Of a stretch of 64,000 nucleotides of DNA, positions 10,178 through 19,080 are shown one piece after another. Within the stretch, counting starts at the first letter, position 1. Every line of letters starts with the position of its first letter. Under the pieces are notes generated by a model that saw nothing but the letters and a program-made list of their open reading frames with translations, did no database searches and was not told the DNA's origin. Source of the stretch: Pseudomonadota bacterium. Lineage in GTDB: Bacteria > Pseudomonadota > Gammaproteobacteria > Xanthomonadales > Xanthomonadaceae. Location of the stretch: positions 1-64,000 of the forward strand of contig JAUMYP010000010.1 of the NCBI GenBank assembly GCA_030528565.1, read 5' to 3'. The translations under genes were made by a program, and so were the position numbers.

Positions 10178-12229
10178 GCCGCGCAGTACCGGGTTGTCCC
10201 AGCCCGGGCGTGGTGCGAAGCGTTCGCCGTGGCGCTGTTGCAGGGTTTTGAGCTTCTCCAGTAGCGCATCGGCGCCGGTTTCGCGGATGTATTGAATCGG
10301 GCCGCCGCGGAATGGGGCAAAGCCGGTACCGAAAATCACGCCGCCATCGAGCAGGTCGGCATCGCTGACCACGCCATCGTGCAGGCAGGCGACCGCTTCG
10401 TTGAGCAGTGGCAGAATCAGCCGGTCTTGCAGGTCGTCGGGGGCTTGATAATCTTTGGGCAGTGGCGGTTTTTGGGCTTTGCCGTTTTCCCAAGAGTAAA
10501 TGCCCTGGCCGTCTTTTTTGCCGCGCTTGCCCATTTCCGGGGGGGCGGCAAGGGCGGCGGGAATTTCAAGACCCAGGAACGGGGCAAGTTCTGCACCGAC
10601 GCCGGCGGCCACATCCAGCCCCACGGTATCGACCAGCTCCACTGGACCCATCGGCATGCCGAATTTCACTGCGGCCTGGTCGATGGCTGCGGCCGGGATA
10701 GCTTCGGCATAGGCGCGCATGGCTTCGAGCAGGTAGGGGAACAGTACGCGGTTGACCAGAAAACCAGGCGTACCGGCAACCGGCACGGGCAGCTTGTCCA
10801 GCTTCTTGCAAAAAGCGGCAAGACGCTGCTCGGTATCGGCGGCCATGCCGTCGTGGCGGATGATTTCTACCAGCGGCATCAGCGCCACCGGGTTGAAGTA
10901 GTGCAGGCCGGCAAATTGCGCCGGGCGCGCGATGTGTGCGCTCAGCTCTGCCAGCGGAATCGAGGAGGTGTTGGTGGTGAGCAGGGCATCGGCTTTCATG
11001 CGCGGCTCGGTAGCGGCGTACAGCTCGCGCTTGGCATCGCTGCGTTCGATGATGGCTTCGATAATCAAGTCCGCTTCGGCAATGCCATCGCCTGCCAGGT
11101 CGCCTTTGAGGCGGGCAGCCACTTGCGGACGCTTGTTTTCGTCCTTGACGCGCTTGGCAAACAATTCGCTGGCGCGGGAAAGTGCCGCGTCGATGTATTT
11201 TTGCTCGCGGTCTTGCAGGGTGACTTCAAAGCCTTTGTAGGCGCTCCATGCGGCGATATCGCCGCCCATCACGCCCGCGCCGACCACATGCACCTTGCGG
11301 ATGCCGGAGTCGCCGCTACCCAGTTGTTTCATGCGCTCTTGCAAGAAGAACACGCGAATCAGGTTGCGGGCGGTGGGTGTGGAGGCGAGTTTCACCACGC
11401 CGCGGCGCTCGCGCTCCAGCCGCTGGCGTATGCTGCTGCCGCCTTTTTGCCAGCTGTCAATCAGGGCATAGGGCGCCGGGTAATGGGCTTTGGGGGCTTT
11501 CCTGGCCACTTGTTTTTGCATTTGCGGTGCCAGCAATTGCCGTGCAGGCCAGGTATTGCTGAGCCAGGCCAGTGCGCGTTGCTTGAGGGGACGCTCGGCG
11601 CCGCGCAGTACCAGCAGGGCGGCATCGTCCAGCAGTGTGGCAGGCGCGGATACGCGGTCAACCAAGCCCATGGCGCGTGCGGCTTTGGCGTTGACGCTGC
11701 GGCCGGTGAGCATCAGGTCAAAGGCCGCGGGTGCGCCAATCAGTCGTGGCAGGCGTACACTGCCGCCCCAGCCGGGGAAGATGCCGAGCTTGACTTCCGG
11801 CAGGCCAATCCGGGTGCTGGCATCGCTGCTTGCGATGCGGTAATCGCAGGCCAGCGCCATTTCCGTGCCGCCGCCCATGCAGAAACCGTGGATGGCCGCC
11901 ACCGTCGGGCAGGGCAGGCGAGCGAGTTTTTCAAACACGCCCTGGCCACGGGCGATGGCATCGCTCACCGTGCCTTTGCGGTCGAACTCGGCAAATTCCT
12001 TGATGTCGGCACCGGCGATAAAACCGCTGCTTTTGGCCGAGGCCAGAATCACACCGCGCGGTGCCTCCATCGCCAGACGCTCGACAATGGCCTCCAGCTC
12101 CAGCAGCACCTCCTGGGCAAAACTGTTGACAGATTGACCTTGGCGGTCGAACAGCAATACCAGAATGCCGTCATCACGGGACTGGATTTGCCAGTTTTTC
12201 AGGGTCAGGCCGTCGAAATGGGGCATCAT
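10175..12229 (-). CDS. Two-domain enoyl-CoA hydratase/3-hydroxyacyl-CoA dehydrogenase (FadJ/FadB-like)
   Basis: This 684-residue multifunctional beta-oxidation enzyme hydrates enoyl-CoA and oxidises 3-hydroxyacyl-CoA with NAD+. The N-terminal crotonase domain has the oxyanion-hole glycines in HGFCMGGGTEMALACDYRIAS and the catalytic glutamate in GLPEVKLGIFPGWGG. The C-terminal part has the dehydrogenase Rossmann motif VVGAGVMGGDIA at about residue 325, the HYFNPV histidine motif, NRVLFPYL, and a second HCDH repeat ending FGTGFAPFRGGP. It is slightly shorter than E. coli FadJ. The start is uncertain: ATGs at 12229 and 12226 are adjacent and one at 12259 is in frame, with no clear ribosome site. 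Its TAG stop is formed by the end of a dispersed repeat. No partner thiolase is adjacent; a thiolase lies at 24618-25793. Confidence 0.9.
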   Translation of the reverse strand: MMPHFDGLTLKNWQIQSRDDGILVLLFDRQGQSVNSFAQEVLLELEAIVERLAMEAPRGVILASAKSSGFIAGADIKEFAEFDRKGTVSDAIARGQGVFEKLARLPCPTVAAIHGFCMGGGTEMALACDYRIASSDASTRIGLPEVKLGIFPGWGGSVRLPRLIGAPAAFDLMLTGRSVNAKAARAMGLVDRVSAPATLLDDAALLVLRGAERPLKQRALAWLSNTWPARQLLAPQMQKQVARKAPKAHYPAPYALIDSWQKGGSSIRQRLERERRGVVKLASTPTARNLIRVFFLQERMKQLGSGDSGIRKVHVVGAGVMGGDIAAWSAYKGFEVTLQDREQKYIDAALSRASELFAKRVKDENKRPQVAARLKGDLAGDGIAEADLIIEAIIERSDAKRELYAATEPRMKADALLTTNTSSIPLAELSAHIARPAQFAGLHYFNPVALMPLVEIIRHDGMAADTEQRLAAFCKKLDKLPVPVAGTPGFLVNRVLFPYLLEAMRAYAEAIPAAAIDQAAVKFGMPMGPVELVDTVGLDVAAGVGAELAPFLGLEIPAALAAPPEMGKRGKKDGQGIYSWENGKAQKPPLPKDYQAPDDLQDRLILPLLNEAVACLHDGVVSDADLLDGGVIFGTGFAPFRGGPIQYIRETGADALLEKLKTLQQRHGERFAPRPGWDNPVLRG

Positions 12230-12305
12230 GGCGGAGCATCCGATAGGGTATGGAGCCATTTTATAACGGCTGCTGTCGCCATTTTGTGGCAAAGCCAAAT
12301 GGGCA

Positions 12306-12333
12306 GGAACTTTTCTTGCAGGTCTTTGTCCAT
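12306..12333 (+). promoter_or_regulatory. Candidate RpoE-type promoter upstream of rpoE
   Basis: GGAACTT at 12306-12312 matches the -35 consensus of extracytoplasmic sigma-E promoters. After 15 bases comes GTCCAT, a partial match to the -10 (GTCTAA-like). The position, about 50 bases before the rpoE start, fits autoregulation as known for rpoE operons. The -10 is weak. Confidence 0.5.
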
Positions 12334-12383
12334 GCCTTGTCGCAACGATGCAGCCATGCAACATGTTTCAAGGAGTTCCGGCC

Positions 12384-13016
12384 ATGCGGGCCGCGCCCAA
12401 TACTGACAACCCGGATAAAGGCCAGGACGTGCTGGATGCCGAGCTGGTGCGCCGTGTGCAGCAGGGCGAGCACAGCGCGTTTGAGCTTTTGGTGCGCCGC
12501 TATCAGCACCGCATGGTGGCACTGGCGGCGCGTTTTGTGGGCGAATGGGCAGAAGACGTTGCCCAGGATGCCTTTATCCGCGCCTATCGCGCCATCGGCA
12601 ATTTCCGGGGCGAGGCCAGCTTTCATACCTGGCTGCACCGCATCACGGTCAATACTGCCAAAAATCATTTGCTGGCGATGAAGCGCCGCCCGCCCAGTGC
12701 CGATATTGATATCGCCGATGCCGAGCATTGCGATGCGGAGCTGCTGGGTAATGCCGATACCCCCGAGCGTGAGCTGATGCGGCGCGAGATTGAGCAGGCG
12801 GTGATGGGTGCCATGCAGGCATTGCCGCGCGAGTTGAGCCAGGCCATCCGCCTGCGCGAATTGGACGGCCTTTCTTATGAGGCCATTGCCCAGCATCTGG
12901 GCTGCCCGGTGGGCACGGTGCGCTCGCGCATTTTTCGTGCCCGCGAAGCGATTGACCGTGCGCTGCGCCCGTTGCTGGATGGCAGCGCCACTGCCCGTGA
13001 GAGAGGACACAAATGA
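12384..13016 (+). CDS. rpoE: ECF RNA polymerase sigma factor RpoE (AlgU)
   Basis: This sigma factor directs RNA polymerase to envelope-stress genes and is held inactive by RseA. The 210-residue protein has sigma region 2 (AFELLVRRYQHRMVALA ... AEDVAQDAFIRAYRAIGNFRG ... FHTWLHRITVNTAKN) and region 4 (ELSQAIRLRELDGLSYEAIA, then GTVRSRIFRAREAI), the order and spacing of ECF sigma factors close to RpoE/AlgU. The ATG at 12384 is chosen because AAGGAG lies 8 bases upstream; an in-frame ATG at 12348 lacks one. Its stop overlaps the start of rseA by 4 bases (ATGA), implying coupled translation. The rpoE-rseA-degP order is the classic sigma-E operon. Confidence 0.96.
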   Translation: MRAAPNTDNPDKGQDVLDAELVRRVQQGEHSAFELLVRRYQHRMVALAARFVGEWAEDVAQDAFIRAYRAIGNFRGEASFHTWLHRITVNTAKNHLLAMKRRPPSADIDIADAEHCDAELLGNADTPERELMRREIEQAVMGAMQALPRELSQAIRLRELDGLSYEAIAQHLGCPVGTVRSRIFRAREAIDRALRPLLDGSATARERGHK

Positions 13017-13819
13017 ACCCTCAAACCCCCGAAGAACAACTCTCGGCCTTGCTCGATGGCGAGCTGGACGCTGACCGCAGCCGCTTTCTGCTGCGCCGCT
13101 TGCAGCATGATGATGCGCTGGCCGATACCTTGAGTCGCTGGCAATTGGCCGCTGATGTCCTGCGCGGGCAGGGCAGCGCGGCGGCTTCGGATGGCTTTGT
13201 CGCCCGTTTCTCGGCACGTTTGGCCGCAGAAGCGCCGCCCACGACGCGGTTGCAGCCACAAGCGACGCAGCCAGAAGCCAGTCCGCAGGAGGGCAAATCC
13301 GGAGCGGCCAGACCGCCTGCGCGCTGGCGTTATTTTGCAGGTGGCGCGATGGCCGCAAGCCTTGCCTTTGCCGCTTTTATCGGTCTGCGTGCGCCAGAGC
13401 CAGGCCATGCACCTGCGGCCATTGCAACCGTCCAGCCGCAAGCGCCTGAAACTGTTGCAGCCGCCGCAGAAGCCGCGTTGCCAGAAGCTAGGCCTGCGGC
13501 AGAAACGCCAATCACCGCCCCGCAAGCCGCAGCCGTTCAGCCTGCCGCCCGGCAACTTGCGCAAGCGCCGCGTGCTGCATCACGCAGCAGCCGTGTGCGC
13601 AATACGCCTGCACCGGCAGCAACAGTGGCGAACGACTTGCCGCAAGTGGCACAAAACGGCGATGTTGTCGAAGCCCGTGACCCGTTCAGCCCGCCGCAGT
13701 CGCGTCCGGCCTGGCCGCGTGCCGTACTGCCAGGCACGGGCAACAGCACCTTCAATGTGCGTCTGGAGCATGCGCCTTCTGCCTCGCCGTTTGAGCCACA
13801 TCCAAACAACCAAGATTGA
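13013..13819 (+). CDS. rseA: Anti-sigma-E factor RseA/MucA
   Basis: RseA binds RpoE in the cytoplasm and spans the inner membrane; its periplasmic cleavage under stress frees the sigma factor. The 268-residue protein starts with the RseA N-terminal domain (EEQLSALLDGELDADRSRFLLRRLQHD ... LSRWQLAADVLRG). A single membrane helix at about residues 106-125 (YFAGGAMAASLAFAAFIGL) and a long alanine- and proline-rich periplasmic part follow. That part is low in complexity and looks poorly conserved. The ATGA overlap with rpoE sets near-equal synthesis of the pair. No rseB is present; the next gene is the DegP/MucD protease. Confidence 0.92.
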   Translation: MNPQTPEEQLSALLDGELDADRSRFLLRRLQHDDALADTLSRWQLAADVLRGQGSAAASDGFVARFSARLAAEAPPTTRLQPQATQPEASPQEGKSGAARPPARWRYFAGGAMAASLAFAAFIGLRAPEPGHAPAAIATVQPQAPETVAAAAEAALPEARPAAETPITAPQAAAVQPAARQLAQAPRAASRSSRVRNTPAPAATVANDLPQVAQNGDVVEARDPFSPPQSRPAWPRAVLPGTGNSTFNVRLEHAPSASPFEPHPNNQD

Positions 13820-13843
13820 TTTCCCCCAATGAGAACAACGCCC

Positions 13844-15352
13844 ATGAAGAAAATGCTGAAGCCCTTGCTGCTTGTTCCCCTGACTGCAATCGCCACCACG
13901 GCGGTGGTGATGTATCCGGCTGCCGATGCACAGCAGCGCGAAGCGACCGTGCAGACCATGCCGGCTGCCGCTGCGCCGGAATTGGTCACTGGCCTGCCGG
14001 ATTTCACCCGGCTGGTGGAGCAGGTCGGCAGCGGGGTGGTGAGTGTTGAGGCGCGGATTGCCGCACGTCAGAGTGGCGGTTTTTCCGGTGCCGACCCGCT
14101 TGCGGAAATCTTCCGCCGCTTTGGCATGCCGATACCCGGCGGCCCCGGCCAACGCAGCCCGATGCCGGAAATGCCGCGCGGCACCTCGCTGGGCACCGGC
14201 TTTCTGATTTCTGCCGATGGCTATGTGCTGACCAATCATCATGTGGTGGAAGGCGCCGATGAAATCAGCGTGCGTCTTGCTGACAAGCGCGAGATGAAGG
14301 CCAAGCTGGTGGGCAGCGATGCACAGTCAGACGTGGCGCTTTTGAAGGTGGAAGGTCATGGCTTGCCGGCCTTGCGCCTGGGCGGCTCGGGCGCTGTCAA
14401 GCCGGGGCAGTGGGTGGTGGCGATTGGTTCGCCCTATGGCCTTGACCATTCGGTGACCGCCGGCATCGTCAGCGCCGTGGGGCGCTCCACCGGCGGCCAG
14501 CAATATGTGCCTTTCATCCAGACCGATGTGGCGATTAATCGCGGCAATTCCGGCGGCCCGTTGCTCAATACCCGCGGCGAAGTGGTCGGCATCAATTCGC
14601 AGATTTTCAGCGTTTCCGGCGGCTTTCAGGGCATCAGCTTCGCCATCCCCATCGACACCGCGATGAACGCCGTGGAGCAGTTGAAAAAGACCGGACAGGT
14701 GCGGCGCGGCCTGCTGGGCGTGAACATGCAGTCGCTGAGCAGCGACCTGGCACGCGGCATGGGGCTGCCTGACAGTCGCGGCGCGCTGGTCAGCAATGTG
14801 GAAGCCGGTGGCGCTGCCGACAAGGCTGGCATTCAGCCCGGCGATGTCATCCGCAGCTTCAATGGCACCGCCATCAACCAGACCAGTGACCTGCCGCCGC
14901 TGGTCGGCGCACTGCCACCGGGCAGCAAGGTGCGCCTTGGCGTATGGCGCGAGGGCCGTGAGCGGTCAATTGAAGCGGTGTTGGGTGAGGCAGCCACTGG
15001 TAACGCCAGCCGCTTTGCCGGGCGCGCCGACAATACTGCGGAGGGCGCGCACAACATGCGTGGCCTGCTGGGACTGCGGATTGCCGAGCTCGATGCCAAT
15101 GACCGCCGCCAGTTGAATCTCAAGGCGGGTGAAGGTGTTGGCATAGTGGCAGTAGAATCGCGCGCCGCACGCGAAGCCGGTATTAACCCCGGTGATGTGA
15201 TTCTGGCCGTGGGACGGCAGAATGTCGGCAGCGCCATGCAGCTGCAAACCGCACTTGCCAGTGTCAAACCCGGCGATACCGTCACCCTGCGACTGGCAGG
15301 CCGCGGCGGCACCCGCTTCGTGGCGGTCAAGACCGAAGCGAGCAGCCGATAA
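13844..15352 (+). CDS. mucD: Periplasmic serine protease DegP/MucD (DegQ family)
   Basis: An HtrA-family periplasmic protease and chaperone for misfolded envelope proteins. The 502-residue protein has a cleavable signal (about residues 1-29), then a trypsin-like domain with the triad His133 (TNHHVV), Asp163 (SDVALLK) and Ser236 (GNSGGPL). Two PDZ domains follow, at about 265-360 and 405-490. The start at 13844 gives MKKMLKPLLL, a typical signal start; an ATG at 13829 is in frame but adds five residues. It is the third gene of the rpoE-rseA-mucD operon, 24 bases after rseA, and is followed by a terminator. Confidence 0.95.
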   Translation: MKKMLKPLLLVPLTAIATTAVVMYPAADAQQREATVQTMPAAAAPELVTGLPDFTRLVEQVGSGVVSVEARIAARQSGGFSGADPLAEIFRRFGMPIPGGPGQRSPMPEMPRGTSLGTGFLISADGYVLTNHHVVEGADEISVRLADKREMKAKLVGSDAQSDVALLKVEGHGLPALRLGGSGAVKPGQWVVAIGSPYGLDHSVTAGIVSAVGRSTGGQQYVPFIQTDVAINRGNSGGPLLNTRGEVVGINSQIFSVSGGFQGISFAIPIDTAMNAVEQLKKTGQVRRGLLGVNMQSLSSDLARGMGLPDSRGALVSNVEAGGAADKAGIQPGDVIRSFNGTAINQTSDLPPLVGALPPGSKVRLGVWREGRERSIEAVLGEAATGNASRFAGRADNTAEGAHNMRGLLGLRIAELDANDRRQLNLKAGEGVGIVAVESRAAREAGINPGDVILAVGRQNVGSAMQLQTALASVKPGDTVTLRLAGRGGTRFVAVKTEASSR

Positions 15353-15373
15353 CAACAACGTGTTGCCAAAACT

Positions 15374-15400
15374 GGCCGCCCGCAAGGGCGGCCTTTGTTT
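15374..15400 (+). terminator. Rho-independent terminator after mucD
   Basis: The 8-bp stem GGCCGCCC/GGGCGGCC with a GCAA tetraloop is followed by TTTGTTT, 21 bases after the mucD stop. A good terminator for the rpoE-rseA-mucD operon. Confidence 0.85.
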
Positions 15401-15451
15401 GGGACAGAACATTCATCAGTCACAGCATTTGCGGCAGGGGCAAGGCAGAAT

Positions 15452-16258
15452 ATGCCCATATCAGCCACAAGGGAAAATGTCGGCGTGAATGAAGTCAAAC
15501 TGCCCGCCCATATCCAGACGCTGCTGGCATGCTGGAAAGATTTTGCCGACACACATGCGGATTTGCCGCCGCCCTTGCCGGTTGTCGAGGTGAGACTGCG
15601 CTCTGATGAACTGGCAGGCTTGCCGCCGTTTGCCGAAGAACAGTTCAGATGGCTGCAGGATTGGAGCCGGCGGTTGGTACGCTGGGCAAGTCAGCAGCTG
15701 GCTGAGCGGCTGGCACAGCCGGATACCCCGGAGCAGGCCATGTGGTTCACTGCGGCCAAGATTGGGGATTTTGCCGATGAGCTTGTCTATCAGCGTGAAG
15801 TGCTGAAAGTGCATTTTCAAGGCGATGCGGCAGGCATGTCGGCGCTGGCTGCCAGACTCGATGTACTTTGCCATGCCTTGTTGCGCAAGTTGCTGGATTT
15901 TGTTGCGGATATAGGCACCACCATGACGCCCGAAGCATTGGCCGCAGCCACCGGACAAGACGGGCAGCTGGAGATTGAGTTCACGCTCTCGCTGGGCTGT
16001 GATGATGGCATCGAGCAGCTGCGCCAGTGGTTGGAAGCACAGCAAAAAACTGCGCAGCTTCAGAAAAGCAGCATTTTGGACTGGGTGTTGATAGTCGTGG
16101 TGCTACCAGGCACCATCTTTTTTCTTGTGCGTTTTGGCCTGAAGGGTGTTTTTTACCTGATACTGGCTTTTCTTGCCATCAAACTCCTGGTTTTCATCAT
16201 CCGCCACCCCTTGCCGGTCTTGCTGGCGATTGTTTTCGGAGTTGGCATCGGCAGTTGA
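15452..16258 (+). CDS. Hypothetical protein with C-terminal membrane helices
   Basis: A roughly 268-residue protein I do not recognise. The first ~190 residues are soluble-looking and helical, with tryptophans in FRWLQDWSRRLVRWASQQL and a predicted helical core. The last ~70 residues hold two to three closely spaced membrane helices (ILDWVLIVVVLPGTIFFLV, VFYLILAFLAIKLLVFII, PVLLAIVFGVGIGS). It may be a tail-anchored cytoplasmic protein. The start is uncertain: ATG 15452 has AAGG 6 bases upstream; a GTG at 15485 after AGGGA is an alternative that would remove 11 residues. It is separated from mucD by a terminator and converges on an Smr gene. Confidence 0.65.
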   Translation: MPISATRENVGVNEVKLPAHIQTLLACWKDFADTHADLPPPLPVVEVRLRSDELAGLPPFAEEQFRWLQDWSRRLVRWASQQLAERLAQPDTPEQAMWFTAAKIGDFADELVYQREVLKVHFQGDAAGMSALAARLDVLCHALLRKLLDFVADIGTTMTPEALAAATGQDGQLEIEFTLSLGCDDGIEQLRQWLEAQQKTAQLQKSSILDWVLIVVVLPGTIFFLVRFGLKGVFYLILAFLAIKLLVFIIRHPLPVLLAIVFGVGIGS

Positions 16259-16322
16259 AGTCTCGCCTGTCGTGACAGCTTGGGCTTGGCAATCAGTGGC
16301 GCGCAAGACGAACGATAAGGCT

Positions 16323-16883
16323 TCAACGATAGCGACGGCAGGCGAGCAACACCAGCACCGCACCCGTACCGCCCTGCGTTGCCGGAGCAGAGTGGAAGGC
16401 CAGTACATCGGCGCGCTGGCGCAGCATGCGGTCCACCAGATTTTTCAGTACCGGCACGCCTTCGGCGCTGTAGCGGCCCTTGCCGTGGATGATGCGCACG
16501 CAGCCAAAGCCTTCCTGCACGGCATGGCGCAGAAATTCGCGCAGCCACTGTTCGGCGGTGCGGCTGTCCACGCCATGCAAATCCAGCTCATTCACGGCCG
16601 CGTATTCGCCGCGTGCCAGCCGCTTCAAGGTGCGCGGCGGGATTTCATCGCGGCGATAGCTGAGCGTATCCCCGGCTCCCAAAAGCTGCTCATCCAGGGC
16701 CAGCCGGAACTCGATGGCCGCTTCGCGCTCGTCGCGTTCGGCCATGGCCGCCCTGGGCGCTGGCCGCGGGCGTGCTGGCGGGGCGTGGCGCGGGGTGATT
16801 TCACGCACCGGGCCAATCGCGCTGCGGAACAGCTCGGCATCGTCGATATCAGCGGCTTCGGGTACGGGCGGTTTACGGGACAT
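16323..16883 (-). CDS. Smr domain protein (SmrA/SmrB-like)
   Basis: A 186-residue protein with a charged N-terminal part and a C-terminal Smr domain. The domain shows the signature ELDLHGVDSRTAEQWLREFL (about 97-116), then RIIHGKGRYS and AFHSAPATQGGTGAVLVLL. Smr domains are nucleases or nucleic-acid binders; E. coli SmrB cleaves mRNA at collided ribosomes and SmrA is less understood. N-terminal features do not clearly separate the two here. ATGs at 16889 and 16883 are both possible. It is divergent from surE, in the order often seen in relatives. Confidence 0.88.
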   Translation of the reverse strand: MSRKPPVPEAADIDDAELFRSAIGPVREITPRHAPPARPRPAPRAAMAERDEREAAIEFRLALDEQLLGAGDTLSYRRDEIPPRTLKRLARGEYAAVNELDLHGVDSRTAEQWLREFLRHAVQEGFGCVRIIHGKGRYSAEGVPVLKNLVDRMLRQRADVLAFHSAPATQGGTGAVLVLLACRRYR

Positions 16884-16994
16884 CGGCATACTTTACGCAA
16901 GTTTTTGCCGGTTTTTCTCCGGTGCTGCCCGAATAACAGATGAGAGTCGGGCATGGCTCCGGTATCATGTCGCCTCTTTGGACGAATCAAGCGC

Positions 16995-17765
16995 ATGCGT
17001 ATCTTGGTGAGCAACGATGATGGCGTGGACGCGCCGGGCATCCGCATCCTGGCCGCGGAGCTGCGTGCCGCCGGACATGAAGTGACGGTGGTGGCGCCGG
17101 ACCGTGACCGCAGCGGCGCCAGCAATTCGTTGACGCTGGATATGCCCATCCGTGTGGTGCAGCAGGACGAGAACACCTGGCGGGTGCATGGCACGCCCAC
17201 CGACTGCGTGCATCTGGCGCTGACCGGCATGTTCAAGGATCGCGCCGAGCCGGATATGGTGGTGTCCGGCATCAACAACGCGGCCAATCTGGGCGATGAC
17301 GTGATTTATTCCGGCACCGTTTCGGCGGCGATGGAAGGGCGTTTTCTCGGGCTTCCGGCGGTGGCGATTTCACTGGTCAGCCGCGATCACGACCCGCAGC
17401 ATTTTGAAACCGCCGCCTTTGCAGCGGTGCAGATTGTCAAGCGTCTGGCGAGCGACCCGCTGCCTGCCGATACCATCCTGAATGTCAATGTGCCGGATAT
17501 CGAGTGGAACAAAATCAGCGCCTTTGAAGCCACCCGGCTGGGCAATCGTCACCGCGCCGAAAGCTGCATTGCCGCGCCTGAGCCACGCGGGCGCTCGTTT
17601 TTCTGGATAGGTCCGGCAGGGCCTGAGCAAGATGCCGGGCCGGGCACGGATTTTGATGCCATCCGCCGGGGGGCGGTGTCGGTTACGCCGATTAAGGTGG
17701 ACCTGACCCGCTATCAGGCGCTGGAGCAGGTGGCAAGCTGGGTACAGGGTTTCAAGCTGGCATGA
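16995..17765 (+). CDS. surE: 5'/3'-nucleotidase SurE
   Basis: SurE is a metal-dependent phosphatase acting on nucleoside 5'- and 3'-monophosphates, associated with stress survival. The 256-residue protein starts [15 protein letters not shown], carrying the metal-binding NDD motif at about residues 7-9. It continues with [16 protein letters not shown], the VHGTPTDCV motif and [26 protein letters not shown], all family hallmarks. The ATG at 16995 is chosen by homology; an upstream ATG at 16953 would add 14 unrelated residues. Its stop overlaps pcm by 4 bases (ATGA). The four-gene run surE-pcm-exoD-nlpD has ATGA overlaps at every junction, so a single transcript with coupled translation is very likely. 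Confidence 0.96.
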   Translation: MRILVSNDDGVDAPGIRILAAELRAAGHEVTVVAPDRDRSGASNSLTLDMPIRVVQQDENTWRVHGTPTDCVHLALTGMFKDRAEPDMVVSGINNAANLGDDVIYSGTVSAAMEGRFLGLPAVAISLVSRDHDPQHFETAAFAAVQIVKRLASDPLPADTILNVNVPDIEWNKISAFEATRLGNRHRAESCIAAPEPRGRSFFWIGPAGPEQDAGPGTDFDAIRRGAVSVTPIKVDLTRYQALEQVASWVQGFKLA

Positions 17766-18427
17766 TTTCCCGTTTGCGTTTAAGCCCGGAAGCCATTGGC
17801 GTTGGCATGACTGGCCAGCGTGTGCGCGACCGCCTGATTGAGCGCCTGCGCGAGCAGGGCGTAGAGAACGAACGGGTACTCACCGCCATCCGTACGCTGC
17901 CACGGCATTTGTTCGTGGATGAAGCCTTTGCCGGGCGCGCCTACGAAGACACTGCACTGCCGATTGGTCATGGACAGACCATTTCCCAGCCCTGGGTAGT
18001 GGCGAAGATGACCGAAGCGGTGCTGGAATGCGCGCCGGAAACCGTGCTGGAAATCGGTACCGGCTCCGGCTATCAGGCCAGCGTGCTGGCGGCGCTCGGG
18101 ATGAAGGTATTTACCGTGGAGCGCATTGGTGACCTGCTGCGCACCGCACGCAAGCGTTTCCGGCAGCTGGGCATCGAAGTGCGCAGCCGTCATGATGATG
18201 GCCGCGCAGGCTGGGCCGAATACGCACCGTTCGATGCCATCGTGGTGACTGCCGGTGCCGCCGCGCTTGAGCCGGCGCTGCTTGAGCAACTGGCGCCCGG
18301 GGGCATCCTGGTAGCGCCGGTGAATGGCCAGCTATTGCGTCTGGCGCAAGACCATGACGGGCACTGGCGGCAGCAGAACCTGGCGCCGGTGAGCTTTGTG
18401 CCGCTGTTGGCGGGAGTGATGGAATGA
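17762..18427 (+). CDS. pcm: Protein-L-isoaspartate O-methyltransferase
   Basis: Pcm methylates isoaspartyl residues with S-adenosylmethionine to start repair of aged proteins. The 221-residue sequence has the N-terminal helical part ([19 protein letters not shown] ... [11 protein letters not shown]), the substrate motif [15 protein letters not shown], and the SAM motif [19 protein letters not shown] at about residues 94-112. The C-terminal strand region [25 protein letters not shown] follows. Both ends overlap neighbours by 4 bases (surE before, exoD after). The surE-pcm pairing is common in gammaproteobacteria and suggests a role in stationary-phase maintenance. Confidence 0.96.
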   Translation: MISRLRLSPEAIGVGMTGQRVRDRLIERLREQGVENERVLTAIRTLPRHLFVDEAFAGRAYEDTALPIGHGQTISQPWVVAKMTEAVLECAPETVLEIGTGSGYQASVLAALGMKVFTVERIGDLLRTARKRFRQLGIEVRSRHDDGRAGWAEYAPFDAIVVTAGAAALEPALLEQLAPGGILVAPVNGQLLRLAQDHDGHWRQQNLAPVSFVPLLAGVME

Positions 18428-19080
18428 TGCAGGACGACAAAGGCCTGATGCTGCCCGGAGCCGGGCAATCGCTTTCTGAGCAAATCGAGGCGATGATTGA
18501 TGCCCTGCCTGCGGAACATTTGAGCCTGGGCGAGCTTTTGAAAGTGCTGGGCGATGAAGGCCTCTTGGTGCTGACCATCATGCTGACCCTGGTATTTTTG
18601 ATTCCGGTGTCGATTCCCGGGGTCAGCACCGTATTTGGTGCGGCGATTTTGCTGATTGGCATCAGTCGCCTGGGCAGCGGTAATTTGTGGCTGCCCGAGA
18701 AACTCAAAAGCAAACCGCTGCCGGTGGAAAAGCTGCGTCCCGGCCTCAAGACCGGCCTGAAATGGGTGCGGCGCATGGAACGCATCAGCCGCCCGCACCG
18801 CCTGCCGTTTTTTGTCGATGGCCGGATGATGCAACTGTTCAATAACCTCGGCTTTATTCTGGCCGCGCTATTGCTGATGGCGCCATTTGGCTTTGTGCCG
18901 TTCAGCAATACCCTGCCGGGCATCGCCCTGCTGCTGTATGCGGTGGGATTCATCCAGCGCGACGGAATCCCGGTATTGTTGGGGCACCTGGCCAATATCG
19001 GAACAATGGTTTATTTCACGGTGCTGCTGGCCGGTGGCGGCGTGGCACTGACTCAATTGCTGCAAAAGGTGACTGGATGA
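18424..19080 (+). CDS. ExoD family membrane protein
   Basis: A 218-residue membrane protein of the ExoD family, first named for exopolysaccharide and symbiosis defects in rhizobia; the molecular role is not established. It has an N-terminal amphipathic segment ([30 protein letters not shown]), then a hydrophobic pair with the family loop [14 protein letters not shown] basic stretch (KLKSKPLP ... [15 protein letters not shown]) and three or four further helices follow. The start overlaps pcm and the stop overlaps nlpD by 4 bases each, placing it inside the surE-pcm-nlpD operon. Regulation is presumably shared with these genes. Confidence 0.85.
   Translation: MMQDDKGLMLPGAGQSLSEQIEAMIDALPAEHLSLGELLKVLGDEGLLVLTIMLTLVFLIPVSIPGVSTVFGAAILLIGISRLGSGNLWLPEKLKSKPLPVEKLRPGLKTGLKWVRRMERISRPHRLPFFVDGRMMQLFNNLGFILAALLLMAPFGFVPFSNTLPGIALLLYAVGFIQRDGIPVLLGHLANIGTMVYFTVLLAGGGVALTQLLQKVTG

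Noticed and set aside
10292..12406. 704-codon open frame antisense to the fadJ-like gene
   Set aside because: Mirror of a strongly coding gene with both beta-oxidation domains; no homology features in the antisense product.
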